A stretch of 47,822 nt of DNA from Colwellia psychrerythraea (GCA_002163005.1 MAAF01000002.1:1-47822); one strand, 5' to 3'; shown: positions 7,280 to 16,862, counted from the first letter of the stretch. Program-made: numbers and translations. The notes: generated by a model from the sequence alone, not told the origin.

Positions 7280-9388
7280 GTGTACTTATTTGAACCTTTA
7301 AAAGAGCTTAGCTCTACTTACTTATCAAAAGTACAAATTGATTTGCTTAAACACGCCTATATTGTTGCGCGTGATGCCCATGATGGTCAGATGCGATCTA
7401 GTGGTGATCCGTATATTACTCACCCCGTTGCTGTAGCCATTAATTTAGCCCAGATGAACCTAGACCATGAAACCCTCATGGCAGCGTTATTACACGATGT
7501 TATTGAAGACACCGAAGTTACCAAAGATGAATTAGCTGAGTTATTTGGTCATACTGTGGCTGAACTTGTTGAAGGTGTTAGTAAACTCGACAAACTTAAA
7601 TTTAATAACAAAGAAGAAATGCAAGCGGAGAACTTCCGTAAGATGGTACTTGCCATGGTGCAAGATATCCGAGTTATTTTAATCAAACTTGCCGACCGTA
7701 CCCATAATATGCGTACCTTGGGTTCTTTACGACCAGATAAACGTCGACGTATTGCCCGCGAAACGTTAGAGATTTATGCACCAATAGCTAACCGTTTAGG
7801 TATTCATGATATAAAAAATGAATTAGAACTACTCGGCTTTGAAGCTCTCTACCCCATGCGTTCTCGCGCCTTAAAATCTGCAGTAAAAAGTGCCCGTGGT
7901 AATCGTAAAGCTATTATTGATAACATTGAAAAAGAAATTGCCGCACGTTTGGCAGAAAGCGGTATTGATGCACAAATTAGTGGCAGAGAAAAACATCTCT
8001 ACTCCATTTACCGTAAAATGCTTAATAAAGAATTAATGTTCAATGAAGTAATGGATATCTACGCTTTTCGCGTTATCGTTCATGATAAAATAGATAACTG
8101 CTACCGTGCTTTAGGTGCCATGCACAACCTATTCAAACCCATTGAAACTCGCTTTAAAGATTACATCGCAATCCCTAAAACTAATGGTTATCAATCACTG
8201 CATACCTCGTTAATTGGTCCCCACGGCATTCCGGTAGAAATTCAAATCCGTACCCATGATATGGACCAAATGGCCGACAAAGGTGTGGCTGCTCATTGGT
8301 TATACAAACAAGACGGTGACAACACAGGCACAACGGCACAAATGAAAGCCCGTCGTTGGATGCAGAGTTTATTAGAGCTACAACAAAGTGCGGGTAGTTC
8401 TTTTGAGTTTATTGAAAACGTAAAGTCTGACTTATTTCCTGAAGAAATTTATGTCTTTACCCCAGACGGCCGCATTATTGAACTACCAATGGGCGCAACC
8501 GCAATCGATTTTGCTTATGCGGTGCACACTGATGTCGGTAATTCTTGTGTCGGCGTTAAGGTTGATCGCAAACCTTACCCGATGAGCCGACCCCTTGACT
8601 CAGGACAAACCATTGAAGTTATTACTTCAGCGTCAGCTAGACCCAATGCAACCTGGTTAAATTTTGTCGTTACGGCTAAAGCTCGCTTACAAATTAGAAC
8701 TTATTTAAGAAGCTGTGAAAAAAATGAATCTCATACTTTAGGTATGCGTTTGTTAAGTCACGCTTTAGGTAAAACTAAACTTGAAGATTTAGCTCAAGAA
8801 AAAATTGATGAAGTAGTACAACAAAGTGGCAATGCTACTTTTGAAGAATTATTGACTAATATCGGTTTAGGTAATGCTTTGAGTATAGGTATTGCTAGAC
8901 AGCTAACCGATGGTTTTACCGAAGATAATGAACTAACCTCCGCCAGCTCCAAAAACAAAATGCCGATAAAAGGTACTGAGGGCATGTTAGTCAGTTATGG
9001 TAAATGTTGTCGTCCTATCCCAGGCGATGCCATTTTAGCTTATTTAAGCCCAGGCAAAGGTTTAATGGTGCATCAGCAAGGTTGTCGAAATATTAAAGGT
9101 CATGACCAAGGCAGCTTATTCCCGGTAAAATGGGACAGCGATATCGATAAAGAGTTTATCGCTAAATTACGGGTTGAGATCATTAACCATCAAGGTGCAT
9201 TAGCATTATTAACTAATGCTGTAGCAAAATGTGGCTCTAATGTTCACAACCTAAATTCTGGTGAAAAAGAAGCCGGTTTGTATGTAATAGACATGGAAAT
9301 AACCTGTCGAGATCGTATTCATTTAGCCGATATTATTCGAAAAATTAAAGTGATGATTGATGTTCAACGCGTCATTCGAAATAAATAA
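7280..9388 (+). CDS. spoT: Bifunctional (p)ppGpp synthetase/hydrolase SpoT
   Basis: Makes and degrades the stringent-response alarmones. The 702-residue length equals E. coli SpoT. Domains in order: HD hydrolase (about 20-200, with metal-binding His72-Asp73 in ALLHDVIEDT and LIKLADRTHNMRTL), RelA/SpoT synthetase (about 230-350; GREKHLYSIYRKM, KDYIAIPKTNGYQSLHTSL, VEIQIRT), TGS (about 385-450; EIYVFTPDGRIIELP), a helical/zinc-finger-like region (GKCCRPIPGD, HQQGCRNIKG) and a C-terminal ACT domain. The intact HD motif identifies SpoT rather than RelA. The start is GTG, supported by colinearity with MYLFE in E. coli and GGAG at 7270-7273. ridA follows after 26 bp, suggesting cotranscription. Confidence 0.97.
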   Translation: MYLFEPLKELSSTYLSKVQIDLLKHAYIVARDAHDGQMRSSGDPYITHPVAVAINLAQMNLDHETLMAALLHDVIEDTEVTKDELAELFGHTVAELVEGVSKLDKLKFNNKEEMQAENFRKMVLAMVQDIRVILIKLADRTHNMRTLGSLRPDKRRRIARETLEIYAPIANRLGIHDIKNELELLGFEALYPMRSRALKSAVKSARGNRKAIIDNIEKEIAARLAESGIDAQISGREKHLYSIYRKMLNKELMFNEVMDIYAFRVIVHDKIDNCYRALGAMHNLFKPIETRFKDYIAIPKTNGYQSLHTSLIGPHGIPVEIQIRTHDMDQMADKGVAAHWLYKQDGDNTGTTAQMKARRWMQSLLELQQSAGSSFEFIENVKSDLFPEEIYVFTPDGRIIELPMGATAIDFAYAVHTDVGNSCVGVKVDRKPYPMSRPLDSGQTIEVITSASARPNATWLNFVVTAKARLQIRTYLRSCEKNESHTLGMRLLSHALGKTKLEDLAQEKIDEVVQQSGNATFEELLTNIGLGNALSIGIARQLTDGFTEDNELTSASSKNKMPIKGTEGMLVSYGKCCRPIPGDAILAYLSPGKGLMVHQQGCRNIKGHDQGSLFPVKWDSDIDKEFIAKLRVEIINHQGALALLTNAVAKCGSNVHNLNSGEKEAGLYVIDMEITCRDRIHLADIIRKIKVMIDVQRVIRNK

Positions 9389-9414
9389 ATATAACAATTA
9401 CCTCAGGAAAGATT

Positions 9415-9804
9415 ATGAAAAGTATTATCAGTACAGACAAAGCACCTAGCGCTATTGGCCCATACAGCCAAGCAGTGAAAGTAAATAATACCGTTTATTT
9501 ATCAGGCCAAATTCCACTTGTTGCTGAAACGATGACAGTAATTGAAGGTGGCTTTGCTGAGCAAGCAGAACAAGTTTTTAAAAATCTTGTTGCGGTATGT
9601 GATGCAGCGGGTGGCGACATTAATGATATGGTTAAAGTGAATATATTCTTAACAGATTTAAGTAACTTCGCCACAGTTAACGATATTATGAGTCGTTACT
9701 TTAGCCAACCTTACCCAGCAAGAGCAGCAATACAAGTATCTAAATTGCCAAAAGATGTTGATATTGAAATTGACGGTATCATGGAACTTCCTAGCGTTAA
9801 CTAA
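9415..9804 (+). CDS. ridA: RidA family enamine/imine deaminase
   Basis: Hydrolyses reactive 2-aminoacrylate and related imines formed by PLP enzymes, protecting them from damage. The 129-residue protein has the family signatures IGPYSQAV, FLSGQIPL-like VYLSGQIPL, the VKVNIFLTDLSNFATVN segment and catalytic Arg103 in YPARAAIQVSKLP. The ATG has CAGGAAAG just upstream. It follows spoT by 26 bp. A MITE-like element begins about 60 bp after the stop. Confidence 0.93.
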   Translation: MKSIISTDKAPSAIGPYSQAVKVNNTVYLSGQIPLVAETMTVIEGGFAEQAEQVFKNLVAVCDAAGGDINDMVKVNIFLTDLSNFATVNDIMSRYFSQPYPARAAIQVSKLPKDVDIEIDGIMELPSVN

Positions 9805-9864
9805 AATAGGCTTTATTAATACTATTTAATCGGCATTATCTTCGCTGTTCGTTCAAGTCACTTA

Positions 9865-10131
9865 TATACCCATGTTACCTCAAGATGCAGGATTCAGCTG
9901 GAATTAGAAGCGCCTTTAGGCAAGGTGTTGATTGAAGATAATAGTTATTCTATTGTCGAAATCTATAACGTAGCATAAAGCGCTTCTAAACCAGTCCTTT
10001 GGGGATGTCTGAGCAAATAATGCTCTTCGTTGCCTCCTTTTTTAAGGGAATAACCCTTAATAAAAAGAGGCGCCTTGATCATGAATCGCTCAGGCATCCT
10101 GAAACTCGCATCTTGAAGTATCATGGGTATA
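9865..10131. mobile_element. MITE-like element, copy 2
   Basis: A second 267-bp copy of the element at 4192-4458, same length and orientation and roughly three-quarters identical by eye. Its 24-bp terminal repeats (9865-9888 and 10108-10131) match with two mismatches, so this copy looks older or more diverged. Shared internal blocks include gattcagctggaatt, ctttaggcaagg, gcataaagcg and taacccttaataaaaa. It fills most of the 474-bp gap between ridA and trmH. Confidence 0.85.
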
Positions 10132-10278
10132 GATATAAGCTCCATGAACTCACAGCTTGACAGCTTTGCTTAAATAGCATTTATTTTGCCTATTTATAAT
10201 ATTGCACCTTAGCTTTATTAAAGCGCTAAGATAAATTATTTAAAAGATTAGCCTTTTACTTTTACAGAATTAACCATA

Positions 10279-10986
10279 ATGACTCCAGAAAGATTAGAAC
10301 GTATTAACACCATGTTAGACAAACGCCAACCTGATTTAACGGTCTGCATGGAAGGCTTACACAAATCTCATAACTTAGCTGCCGTAGTACGCACTTGTGA
10401 TGCTATTGGTATTAGTGATGTTCATGCGGTATGGAAGAGTGAAGAGGCGGAAGTTCGTGGTGGTAGTGCCGCAGGTAGCCAAAATTGGATTGATATCCAT
10501 AATTACCATAAAACAGCCGATGCCATTGCTGCGTTAAAAGCACAGGGTATGCAGGTATTGGTCACCAACTTGTCTGATACTGCTGTTAATTTTACCGAAA
10601 TTGATTATACCAAGCCCACCGCCATTATTTTAGGCCAGGAGAAGTTTGGCACCTCAGAAGAAGCACTAGAGCTAGCTGATCAGCATATTGTTATTCCTAT
10701 GGTCGGCATGGTGCAATCACTGAATGTTTCGGTTGCTTGCTCGGTAGTGCTTTATGAGGCACAACGTCAGCGTGTTGCGGCGGGTATGTACAATAAACCT
10801 CGCTTAAGTAATGAACGTCGACAACGTACTTTATTTGAAGGCGGTCACCCTATTTTTGCAGAAGCTTGTCAGCGTAAGGGTTTACCTTATCCTGAAATTG
10901 ATGAAGCAGGTCAAATTGTTGCAGATGAAAAATGGTGGCAAAAAATGCAAATGAACAAGAAAGCTTGGCAACATCTCGATGACTAA
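10279..10986 (+). CDS. trmH: tRNA (guanosine(18)-2'-O)-methyltransferase
   Basis: Uses S-adenosylmethionine to methylate the ribose of G18 in the tRNA D-loop. The 235-residue SPOUT protein has motif 1 HNLAAVVRTCDAIG with the catalytic Arg, motif 2 AIILGQEKFGTSEEAL and motif 3 MVQSLNVSVACSVVLYE, which form the trefoil knot and cofactor site. It is colinear with E. coli TrmH (229 residues), including the C-terminal KRKGLPYPEID segment. recG starts 25 bp downstream, as in the common spoT-trmH-recG arrangement. Confidence 0.95.
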   Translation: MTPERLERINTMLDKRQPDLTVCMEGLHKSHNLAAVVRTCDAIGISDVHAVWKSEEAEVRGGSAAGSQNWIDIHNYHKTADAIAALKAQGMQVLVTNLSDTAVNFTEIDYTKPTAIILGQEKFGTSEEALELADQHIVIPMVGMVQSLNVSVACSVVLYEAQRQRVAAGMYNKPRLSNERRQRTLFEGGHPIFAEACQRKGLPYPEIDEAGQIVADEKWWQKMQMNKKAWQHLDD

Positions 10987-11011
10987 TTATTAAGCTGAAC
11001 TGAGGTTAACA

Positions 11012-13105
11012 ATGGCACTGGAAGCGTTAAGCCGATTATCACAAGTTCCCCTGAGTACACTCAAAGGTGTCGGACCTAGTTTAGCGGAAAAGCTAGAGAA
11101 AATTGGCTTGCTGTCAGTGCAAGATATGCTTTTTCACCTGCCTTTACGCTATGAAGATAAAACGCGTATTACTACAGTGCGTGATTTATTAATCGGTACC
11201 TCAACTAATATTATTGGTGAAATAACTGATAGCCAAATCACCCATGGTAAACGCCGAATGTTGGTGGTTACTCTCCATGATGGCACAGGCAGTATTCAAC
11301 TGTGCTTTTTCAGCTTCTCCGCCAGTCAAAAAAATAGCTTAGCTGTTGGCAAAACTATTCGTTGCTACGGCGAAGTAAAACGTGGGCCACGTGGTTATCA
11401 AATTGTTCACCCCGAATATAAATCCCTTGATGACGATATAGAATTAACTCCGGTTGAAGAAACCTTAACGCCTGTTTATCCCAGCACCGACGGCCTAAGG
11501 CAAATTTCCCTACGCAGTTTAACCGAGCAAGCGTTGATTCGATTACAGCGAGGGCAAGTTGAAGAGTTATTACCAGCCAATATTTTTAATGAGCAATACT
11601 CTCTCAGTGAAGCGTTAACTATCATTCATCGTCCACCACCCGAGGTCTCGGTTGAGCAATTAGAACAAGGTCGTCATCCTGCTCAGCAGCGGTTAATTAA
11701 AGAAGAATTACTTGCCCACAATTTGAGTATGCTTAAACTTAGGCAAAATAGTGATGTCCATGATGCGGTATCACTATTGGGAGATGAAAAACTTAATCAA
11801 AAGTTTTTGAACGCATTACCTTTTTCACCCACCAATGCGCAAGCACGCGTAGTCGATGAAATAAAAACTGACTTAGCTAAAGCTCAACCCATGATGCGTT
11901 TAGTTCAAGGTGATGTAGGCTCAGGGAAAACGTTAGTGGCTGCGCTTGCCGCATTAACAGCCATTAGCCAGGGTTATCAAGTCGCTTTGATGGCACCCAC
12001 AGAAATATTGGCCGAACAACACGCGATTAACTTTGCTAACTGGTTTTCGCCACTTGATATTAGCGTCGGTTGGTTGGCTGGTAAAACCAAGGCAAAAGCT
12101 AAAAGACTGGCCCTTGAGCATATTGCTAGTGGTGAGATGCAAATGGTTATTGGCACACATGCACTATTTCAAGCTGATGTAGTCTTTAAAAACCTAGTAT
12201 TGGTTATAATTGATGAGCAACATAAGTTTGGCGTTCATCAACGCCTCACTTTACGTGAAAAGGGCGTCTTCGATGATAAATACCCTCACCAGTTGATCAT
12301 GACGGCAACGCCTATTCCTCGTACCTTGTCTATGACCGCTTATGCCGATTTAGATACCTCGATTATTGACGAACTTCCACCCGGACGTACGCCAATCAAC
12401 ACAGTAGCTTTACCTGACTTACGCCGCGGGGATGTTATTGAACGTATTCGCCAAGGCTGTGTTAATGATGGTAGACAAGCGTATTGGGTGTGTACGTTAA
12501 TCGAAGAGTCTGAAGTATTACAGTGCCAAGCTGCCGAAGATACTGCGATTTTATTACAAGCACAATTACCTGAATTGAAAATTGGCTTAGTACATGGCCG
12601 GATGAAGGCAATTGAAAAACAAGCAGTGATGGATGCCTTTAAATCGGGTGATTTGCATCTGCTGATTGCCACTACAGTGATTGAAGTAGGGGTTGATGTA
12701 CCTAATTCCAGTTTGATGGTTATAGAGAACCCTGAACGCTTAGGTTTAGCCCAGTTGCACCAATTACGTGGTCGTGTTGGCCGAGGCTCTGTCGCCTCTT
12801 TTTGCGTGTTATTATATAAAGCGCCATTATCAAAAACAGCCACTAAACGCTTAGCGGTATTACGAGAAAGTAATGATGGTTTTGTTATTGCAGAAAAAGA
12901 TCTGGAAATTAGAGGGCCAGGGGAATTACTCGGTACCAGGCAAACAGGTTTAGCGGACCTTAAAATTGCCGACCTATTGCGTGATGGTTACTTAATAGCT
13001 GAAATAAAACAAAAGGCCTATTTATTATCACGCCAGCAACCTGAATGTGCTCAAGCATTAATTCAACGTTGGTTAGGCAATAAAGAGCGTTACTCTAACG
13101 CTTAA
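11012..13105 (+). CDS. recG: ATP-dependent DNA helicase RecG
   Basis: Branch-migrates Holliday junctions and reverses stalled replication forks. The 697 residues (E. coli 693) show the N-terminal wedge/OB domain (about 1-160), Walker A VQGDVGSGKTLVAAL near residue 300, DEQH box IDEQHKFGVHQR, motif III TATPIPRTL and the C-terminal helicase motifs VIEVGVDVPNSSLMVIENPE and QLRGRVGRG. The TRG-like end segment DLEIRGPGELLGTRQTG is present. No key motif is missing. It is likely cotranscribed with trmH and ends at a bidirectional terminator facing polA. Confidence 0.97.
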   Translation: MALEALSRLSQVPLSTLKGVGPSLAEKLEKIGLLSVQDMLFHLPLRYEDKTRITTVRDLLIGTSTNIIGEITDSQITHGKRRMLVVTLHDGTGSIQLCFFSFSASQKNSLAVGKTIRCYGEVKRGPRGYQIVHPEYKSLDDDIELTPVEETLTPVYPSTDGLRQISLRSLTEQALIRLQRGQVEELLPANIFNEQYSLSEALTIIHRPPPEVSVEQLEQGRHPAQQRLIKEELLAHNLSMLKLRQNSDVHDAVSLLGDEKLNQKFLNALPFSPTNAQARVVDEIKTDLAKAQPMMRLVQGDVGSGKTLVAALAALTAISQGYQVALMAPTEILAEQHAINFANWFSPLDISVGWLAGKTKAKAKRLALEHIASGEMQMVIGTHALFQADVVFKNLVLVIIDEQHKFGVHQRLTLREKGVFDDKYPHQLIMTATPIPRTLSMTAYADLDTSIIDELPPGRTPINTVALPDLRRGDVIERIRQGCVNDGRQAYWVCTLIEESEVLQCQAAEDTAILLQAQLPELKIGLVHGRMKAIEKQAVMDAFKSGDLHLLIATTVIEVGVDVPNSSLMVIENPERLGLAQLHQLRGRVGRGSVASFCVLLYKAPLSKTATKRLAVLRESNDGFVIAEKDLEIRGPGELLGTRQTGLADLKIADLLRDGYLIAEIKQKAYLLSRQQPECAQALIQRWLGNKERYSNA

Positions 13106-13155
13106 AACAGTACACAAGATGAAAGACTCATAATGGACAGTAATAAATAGTTATA

Positions 13156-13193
13156 AAAAAACCATTAAGCTTTAACTCACTTAATGGTTTTTT
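13156..13193. terminator. Bidirectional terminator between recG and polA
   Basis: A perfect 14-bp stem (13156-13169 with 13180-13193, core accattaag/cttaatggt) with a 10-nt loop. A runs on one side and T runs on the other allow it to work for both convergent genes. Confidence 0.9.
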
Positions 13194-13247
13194 CTTATCC
13201 GTGCACTAACCTAGCTCAGATTAATCTGAGCTAATTCAAGAAGAAAA

Positions 13248-16043
13248 TTAATGCGCTTCGTCCCAGTTATCACCAATACCTGACTCTGCAATTAATGGTA
13301 CGCTCAATTCAACTGCATTATTCATCAACTCAACTAACTTAGCCGTTGTTTCTTCAACGATATCTTGGTGAATTTCAAAAATCAGTTCATCGTGAACCTG
13401 CATGGTCATTTTAATACGGTCATCATTTTGCTCTAGCAACCATGAGTCTACTGCTAACATGGCCTTTTTAATAATATCAGCCGCGGTACCTTGCATTGGC
13501 GCATTGATTGCTGCACGCTCTGCTGCTTTTTTACGCATACCATTTTTAGCCTTAATATCAGGTAGATATAATCGACGACCATATAAGGTTTCAACATAGC
13601 CTTGTTCACTCGCTTGTTGCCGAGTATCTTCCATATACGTTAATACGCCAGGATAACGCTGGAAATATTTATCTTGATACTCTTGCGCTTGCTGACGACC
13701 AATATGGAGCTGCTTAGCTAAGCCAAATGCTGACATGCCATAAATCAAACCAAAGTTAATGGCTTTAGCACTACGTCGTTGATCGGTGGTAACCTCATCA
13801 AGTTCAACGGCAAAAATTTCTGCGGCTGTTGCTCGATGGATGTCTTTGCCTTCACTAAAAGCGGTTACTAAGCCTTTATCGTTCGACAAATGCGCCATGA
13901 TGCGTAATTCAATTTGCGAGTAATCTATCGCAACTATTTTATGGTCTTTTGGTGCAATAAAAGCCTGACGAATTTTTCGACCTTGTTCACTGCGAATAGG
14001 GATATTTTGTAAGTTTGGATCGGTTGAAGATAAACGTCCAGTAGCTGTAACGGCTTGATGATACGACGTATGTAAACGATTGGTTTTTTCACTAACCATT
14101 AACGGTAATTTATCAGTATAGGTCGACTTCAATTTACTTAGACCTCGATTCTCCAAAATAATCTTAGGTAATGGATAATCAAGAGCTAACTCTTGTAATA
14201 CTTCTTCTGCCGTTGAAGGTGCACCTTTTGGTGTCTTTTTGATGACCGGAATTTTTAATTCTTCAAACAGAATTTGTTGTAATTGCTTCGGTGATGCCAG
14301 ATTAAAACTTTTGCCTGCTAAATTATGTGCTTCAATTTCCAGTTCAGCTAAACGCTGCCCTAGGGTCAAGCTTTGATCGGCTAATATATCACTATCAATT
14401 AATACCCCTGTTTGCTCCATACGAGCAAGTACAGGTAATAATGGCATCTCAATGTCATTGAAAACACTTAACATCGACGCTGTTTGTTCTAGTGCTGGGA
14501 AAATAGCGTGATGTAATCGCAAAGTAATATCTGCATCTTCCGCAGCATAGTGTCCAGCTTTTTCAATTTCAATTTGGTTGAAAGTAAGCTGCTTAGCACC
14601 TTTACCGGCGATGTCTTCAAAATGTACTGTTTTATAATCAAGGTATTTCAGTGCCAATGCATCCATATTATGACGAGTAGCAACACTATTGTAGCAATAA
14701 GACTCGATCATGGTGTCAAATTCGATGCCTTGCAAAGCAATATCATAATGGCTTAGTACATTGGCATCGTATTTAAGATTTTGACCAATTTTTTTAATAT
14801 TTTTGCTTTCGAGTAATGGCTTTAATTGCGCTAAGACCCACTCTTTATCCAGTTGCTCAGGTGCGTCTTCATAATCATGAGTCAATGGCACATAAGCAGC
14901 CTTACCTACTTCAATCGCAAATGATAAACCGACTAATTCAGCATTCATATAATGAACACTGGTTGTTTCAGTATCAAAAGCAAACGCATCACACGTTTGT
15001 AGTTTCTTAAGCCATTGTTCAAAGAGAGTTTTATCTACAATAATATCGTATTGGCTTTCTTCAACTGCTACCGCTTCAATGACTGCTGCTTGTTCATCTG
15101 CTGAGTTTTTAGATACCGTGCTTTTTGCTCCTGTGGTACTTGCCTCGCTACTGCCTTTGCTTAAATCTGCTAATAAACGTTTTAATTCAAATTTTTGATA
15201 AAGTTCAGTTAACGCTGCAATATCTGGTTCTTTCGGGCCTAGTTCTGCGGCAGTTTGCTCTAATTCAACATCACATTTAATGGTAGCTAATTGATAAGAC
15301 AATGGTAACTGCTCTAAAGCATCACGTAGGTTCTCACCAATTTTCCCTTTCACTTTATCTGCGTTGGCTATGACCTCATCCAATGTACCGTGTTCAGTTA
15401 ACCATTTAACGGCAGTTTTAGGCCCACACTTTACCACGCCTGGGATGTTATCAACTTTGTCACCCATCAAGGCAAGATAATCAATTATTTGATCAGGGCG
15501 AACACCAAATTTTTCACTGACACCCGCAACATCCATTTCTACGTCTGTCATGGTATTAATCAAACGAACATGCTCAGTCACTAACTGCGCCATATCTTTA
15601 TCGCCTGTAGAAATAACAGTTTCAATACCTAGTTCATCTGCTTGTTTTGCCAAGGTACCAATTACATCATCGGCCTCAACACCAGGAGTAACAATAAGTG
15701 GTAAACCCATAGCACTGATAATTTCATGCAAAGGTGCAATTTGGCTACGTAAGTCATCAGGCATTGGTGGACGGTTTGCTTTGTACTCTGGGTACATGTC
15801 ATTGCGAAAGGTTTTACCCTTAGCATCGAAAATAGCGATTATATTGCCATTCGGATAGTCTTTTTTCAAACTACCCAGCATATTTAATACGCCGGTAATT
15901 GCACCTGTTGGTTGACCGTCTGCGGTCGAAAGGGCTTGCAAATAGGGTACGTGATAGGCTCGAAATAAATACGAAGAACCATCGACCAATATTAAGGGTG
16001 ATTGCGTGTTATTAGAGTCTTGAGAGATTGCAGAAATTGTCAT
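13248..16043 (-). CDS. polA: DNA polymerase I
   Basis: Repair and Okazaki-fragment polymerase. The 931 residues (E. coli 928) contain the 5'-3' exonuclease (about 1-300; VEADDVIGTLA, STGDKDMAQLV, MGDKVDNIPGV), an apparently active 3'-5' proofreading domain (Asp357 and Glu359 in FAFDTETTSV) and the family A polymerase domain with motif A VAIDYSQIELRIMAH, motif B RRSAKAINFGLIYG and motif C QVHDELIFE. A Ser/Thr/Ala-rich linker at about 298-330 joins the exonuclease and proofreading parts. The ATG has only a weak ribosome binding site. Two perfect DnaA boxes lie upstream. Confidence 0.97.
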   Translation of the reverse strand: MTISAISQDSNNTQSPLILVDGSSYLFRAYHVPYLQALSTADGQPTGAITGVLNMLGSLKKDYPNGNIIAIFDAKGKTFRNDMYPEYKANRPPMPDDLRSQIAPLHEIISAMGLPLIVTPGVEADDVIGTLAKQADELGIETVISTGDKDMAQLVTEHVRLINTMTDVEMDVAGVSEKFGVRPDQIIDYLALMGDKVDNIPGVVKCGPKTAVKWLTEHGTLDEVIANADKVKGKIGENLRDALEQLPLSYQLATIKCDVELEQTAAELGPKEPDIAALTELYQKFELKRLLADLSKGSSEASTTGAKSTVSKNSADEQAAVIEAVAVEESQYDIIVDKTLFEQWLKKLQTCDAFAFDTETTSVHYMNAELVGLSFAIEVGKAAYVPLTHDYEDAPEQLDKEWVLAQLKPLLESKNIKKIGQNLKYDANVLSHYDIALQGIEFDTMIESYCYNSVATRHNMDALALKYLDYKTVHFEDIAGKGAKQLTFNQIEIEKAGHYAAEDADITLRLHHAIFPALEQTASMLSVFNDIEMPLLPVLARMEQTGVLIDSDILADQSLTLGQRLAELEIEAHNLAGKSFNLASPKQLQQILFEELKIPVIKKTPKGAPSTAEEVLQELALDYPLPKIILENRGLSKLKSTYTDKLPLMVSEKTNRLHTSYHQAVTATGRLSSTDPNLQNIPIRSEQGRKIRQAFIAPKDHKIVAIDYSQIELRIMAHLSNDKGLVTAFSEGKDIHRATAAEIFAVELDEVTTDQRRSAKAINFGLIYGMSAFGLAKQLHIGRQQAQEYQDKYFQRYPGVLTYMEDTRQQASEQGYVETLYGRRLYLPDIKAKNGMRKKAAERAAINAPMQGTAADIIKKAMLAVDSWLLEQNDDRIKMTMQVHDELIFEIHQDIVEETTAKLVELMNNAVELSVPLIAESGIGDNWDEAH

Positions 16044-16142
16044 AAGAAATACGCGAAGCGACTAAATTAGGCTAAAGATGGCTAAGCATGCCACAAAGCG
16101 CAAGTAGGCTCCACTTTATCAGTGCGCTTTATTGACACTGCT

Positions 16143-16151
16143 TGTGGATAA
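16143..16151 (-). promoter_or_regulatory. DnaA box 1
   Basis: TGTGGATAA on the plus strand, i.e. perfect TTATCCACA on the minus strand, about 100 bp upstream of the polA start codon and in the orientation of polA. Confidence 0.6.
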
Positions 16152-16180
16152 CCTTGTGGTCAAGTACGAAAAACAGCCAG

Positions 16181-16201
16181 AGATTTGCAAGTGGCAAATC
16201 T
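16181..16201. repeat. Perfect 8-bp inverted repeat
   Basis: agatttgc (16181-16188) and gcaaatct (16194-16201) with a 5-nt spacer, directly followed by a second small stem (ccaac 16209-16213, gttgg 16221-16225) and ttttatt. Role unknown. Confidence 0.4.
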
Positions 16202-16288
16202 ATCCATGCCAACATAATACGTTGGTTTTATTGTAAAAAATGGTTGTGTTAAGGCCTTTTAATACGCAATGATTTTATTTTAACTATA

Positions 16289-16297
16289 TGTGGATAA
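16289..16297 (-). promoter_or_regulatory. DnaA box 2
   Basis: A second perfect TTATCCACA (minus strand), 146 bp further upstream of polA and in the same orientation as box 1. Confidence 0.6.
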
Positions 16298-16700
16298 TTT
16301 TATTATCAAGTTGTTTTTTAGCTGTACAAAAAATCGGCTAAAGAAAATAATGTGGTAAGAGATTATCAGAATTTGGCGTGATTACCAGCGTATTATTAAA
16401 CTTTTTTTACCACTTTTTGACACTTTTAAATAACAAAAAAACATAAGCGAGTAAGGGCAATAGCTAGCAAGAGATCCACCAGTTAAATAATTTTTATATA
16501 GTAAAAAATATATTTTTTTAAGATAAATAAAGAGTACTTTCATGATAATTATCAACGGAAACGTAAGTGTTAATATTTTTCGTAGAGTTTTTTTCAAACC
16601 AACAGACTAATTGTAAAATTTGCTTACTTTAGTGCTGTTTAAATTGGCTTATCTTACTTTGTTATAATCGTAGGTAGACTAATAAGTAATAAAATCTAAG

Positions 16701-16719
16701 AATAAGAAGTGTTCTTATT
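16701..16719. repeat. Perfect palindrome upstream of DUF4399 gene
   Basis: aataagaa (16701-16708) and ttcttatt (16712-16719) with a 3-nt centre. The size and symmetry fit a repressor operator or short hairpin; it lies about 145 bp before the predicted promoter. Confidence 0.35.
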
Positions 16720-16862
16720 TAGGTGAGCTCATAATTTTGCTATCTTTACCCATGCGATATCGAAAGGACTTGTCAGTCGTGGGTTCTCATATTAAGCAAA
16801 TTGATTCATTACTATTACGCTAACTTAAGTTCATGCTTGATTATCTGTGTTAGCTGGAATCA

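Noticed and set aside
9963..10145. 60-codon minus-strand open frame
   Set aside because: Inside MITE copy 2 with a start outside the element; an artefact of the repeat.
12340..12843. 167-codon minus-strand frame
   Set aside because: Antisense shadow of recG, whose helicase motifs fix the coding strand.
13106..13247. Spot 42-like small RNA near polA
   Set aside because: I looked for the known conserved segments next to polA and saw none; the space holds only the bidirectional terminator.
16543..16554. Fur-box-like palindrome tgataattatca
   Set aside because: A 12-bp palindrome short of the 19-bp Fur consensus, far from either gene start, in A+T-rich sequence where such matches are common.
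16382..16597. 71-codon minus-strand frame with a hydrophobic start
   Set aside because: TTG start without a ribosome binding site, low-complexity A+T-rich composition, no recognisable domain.
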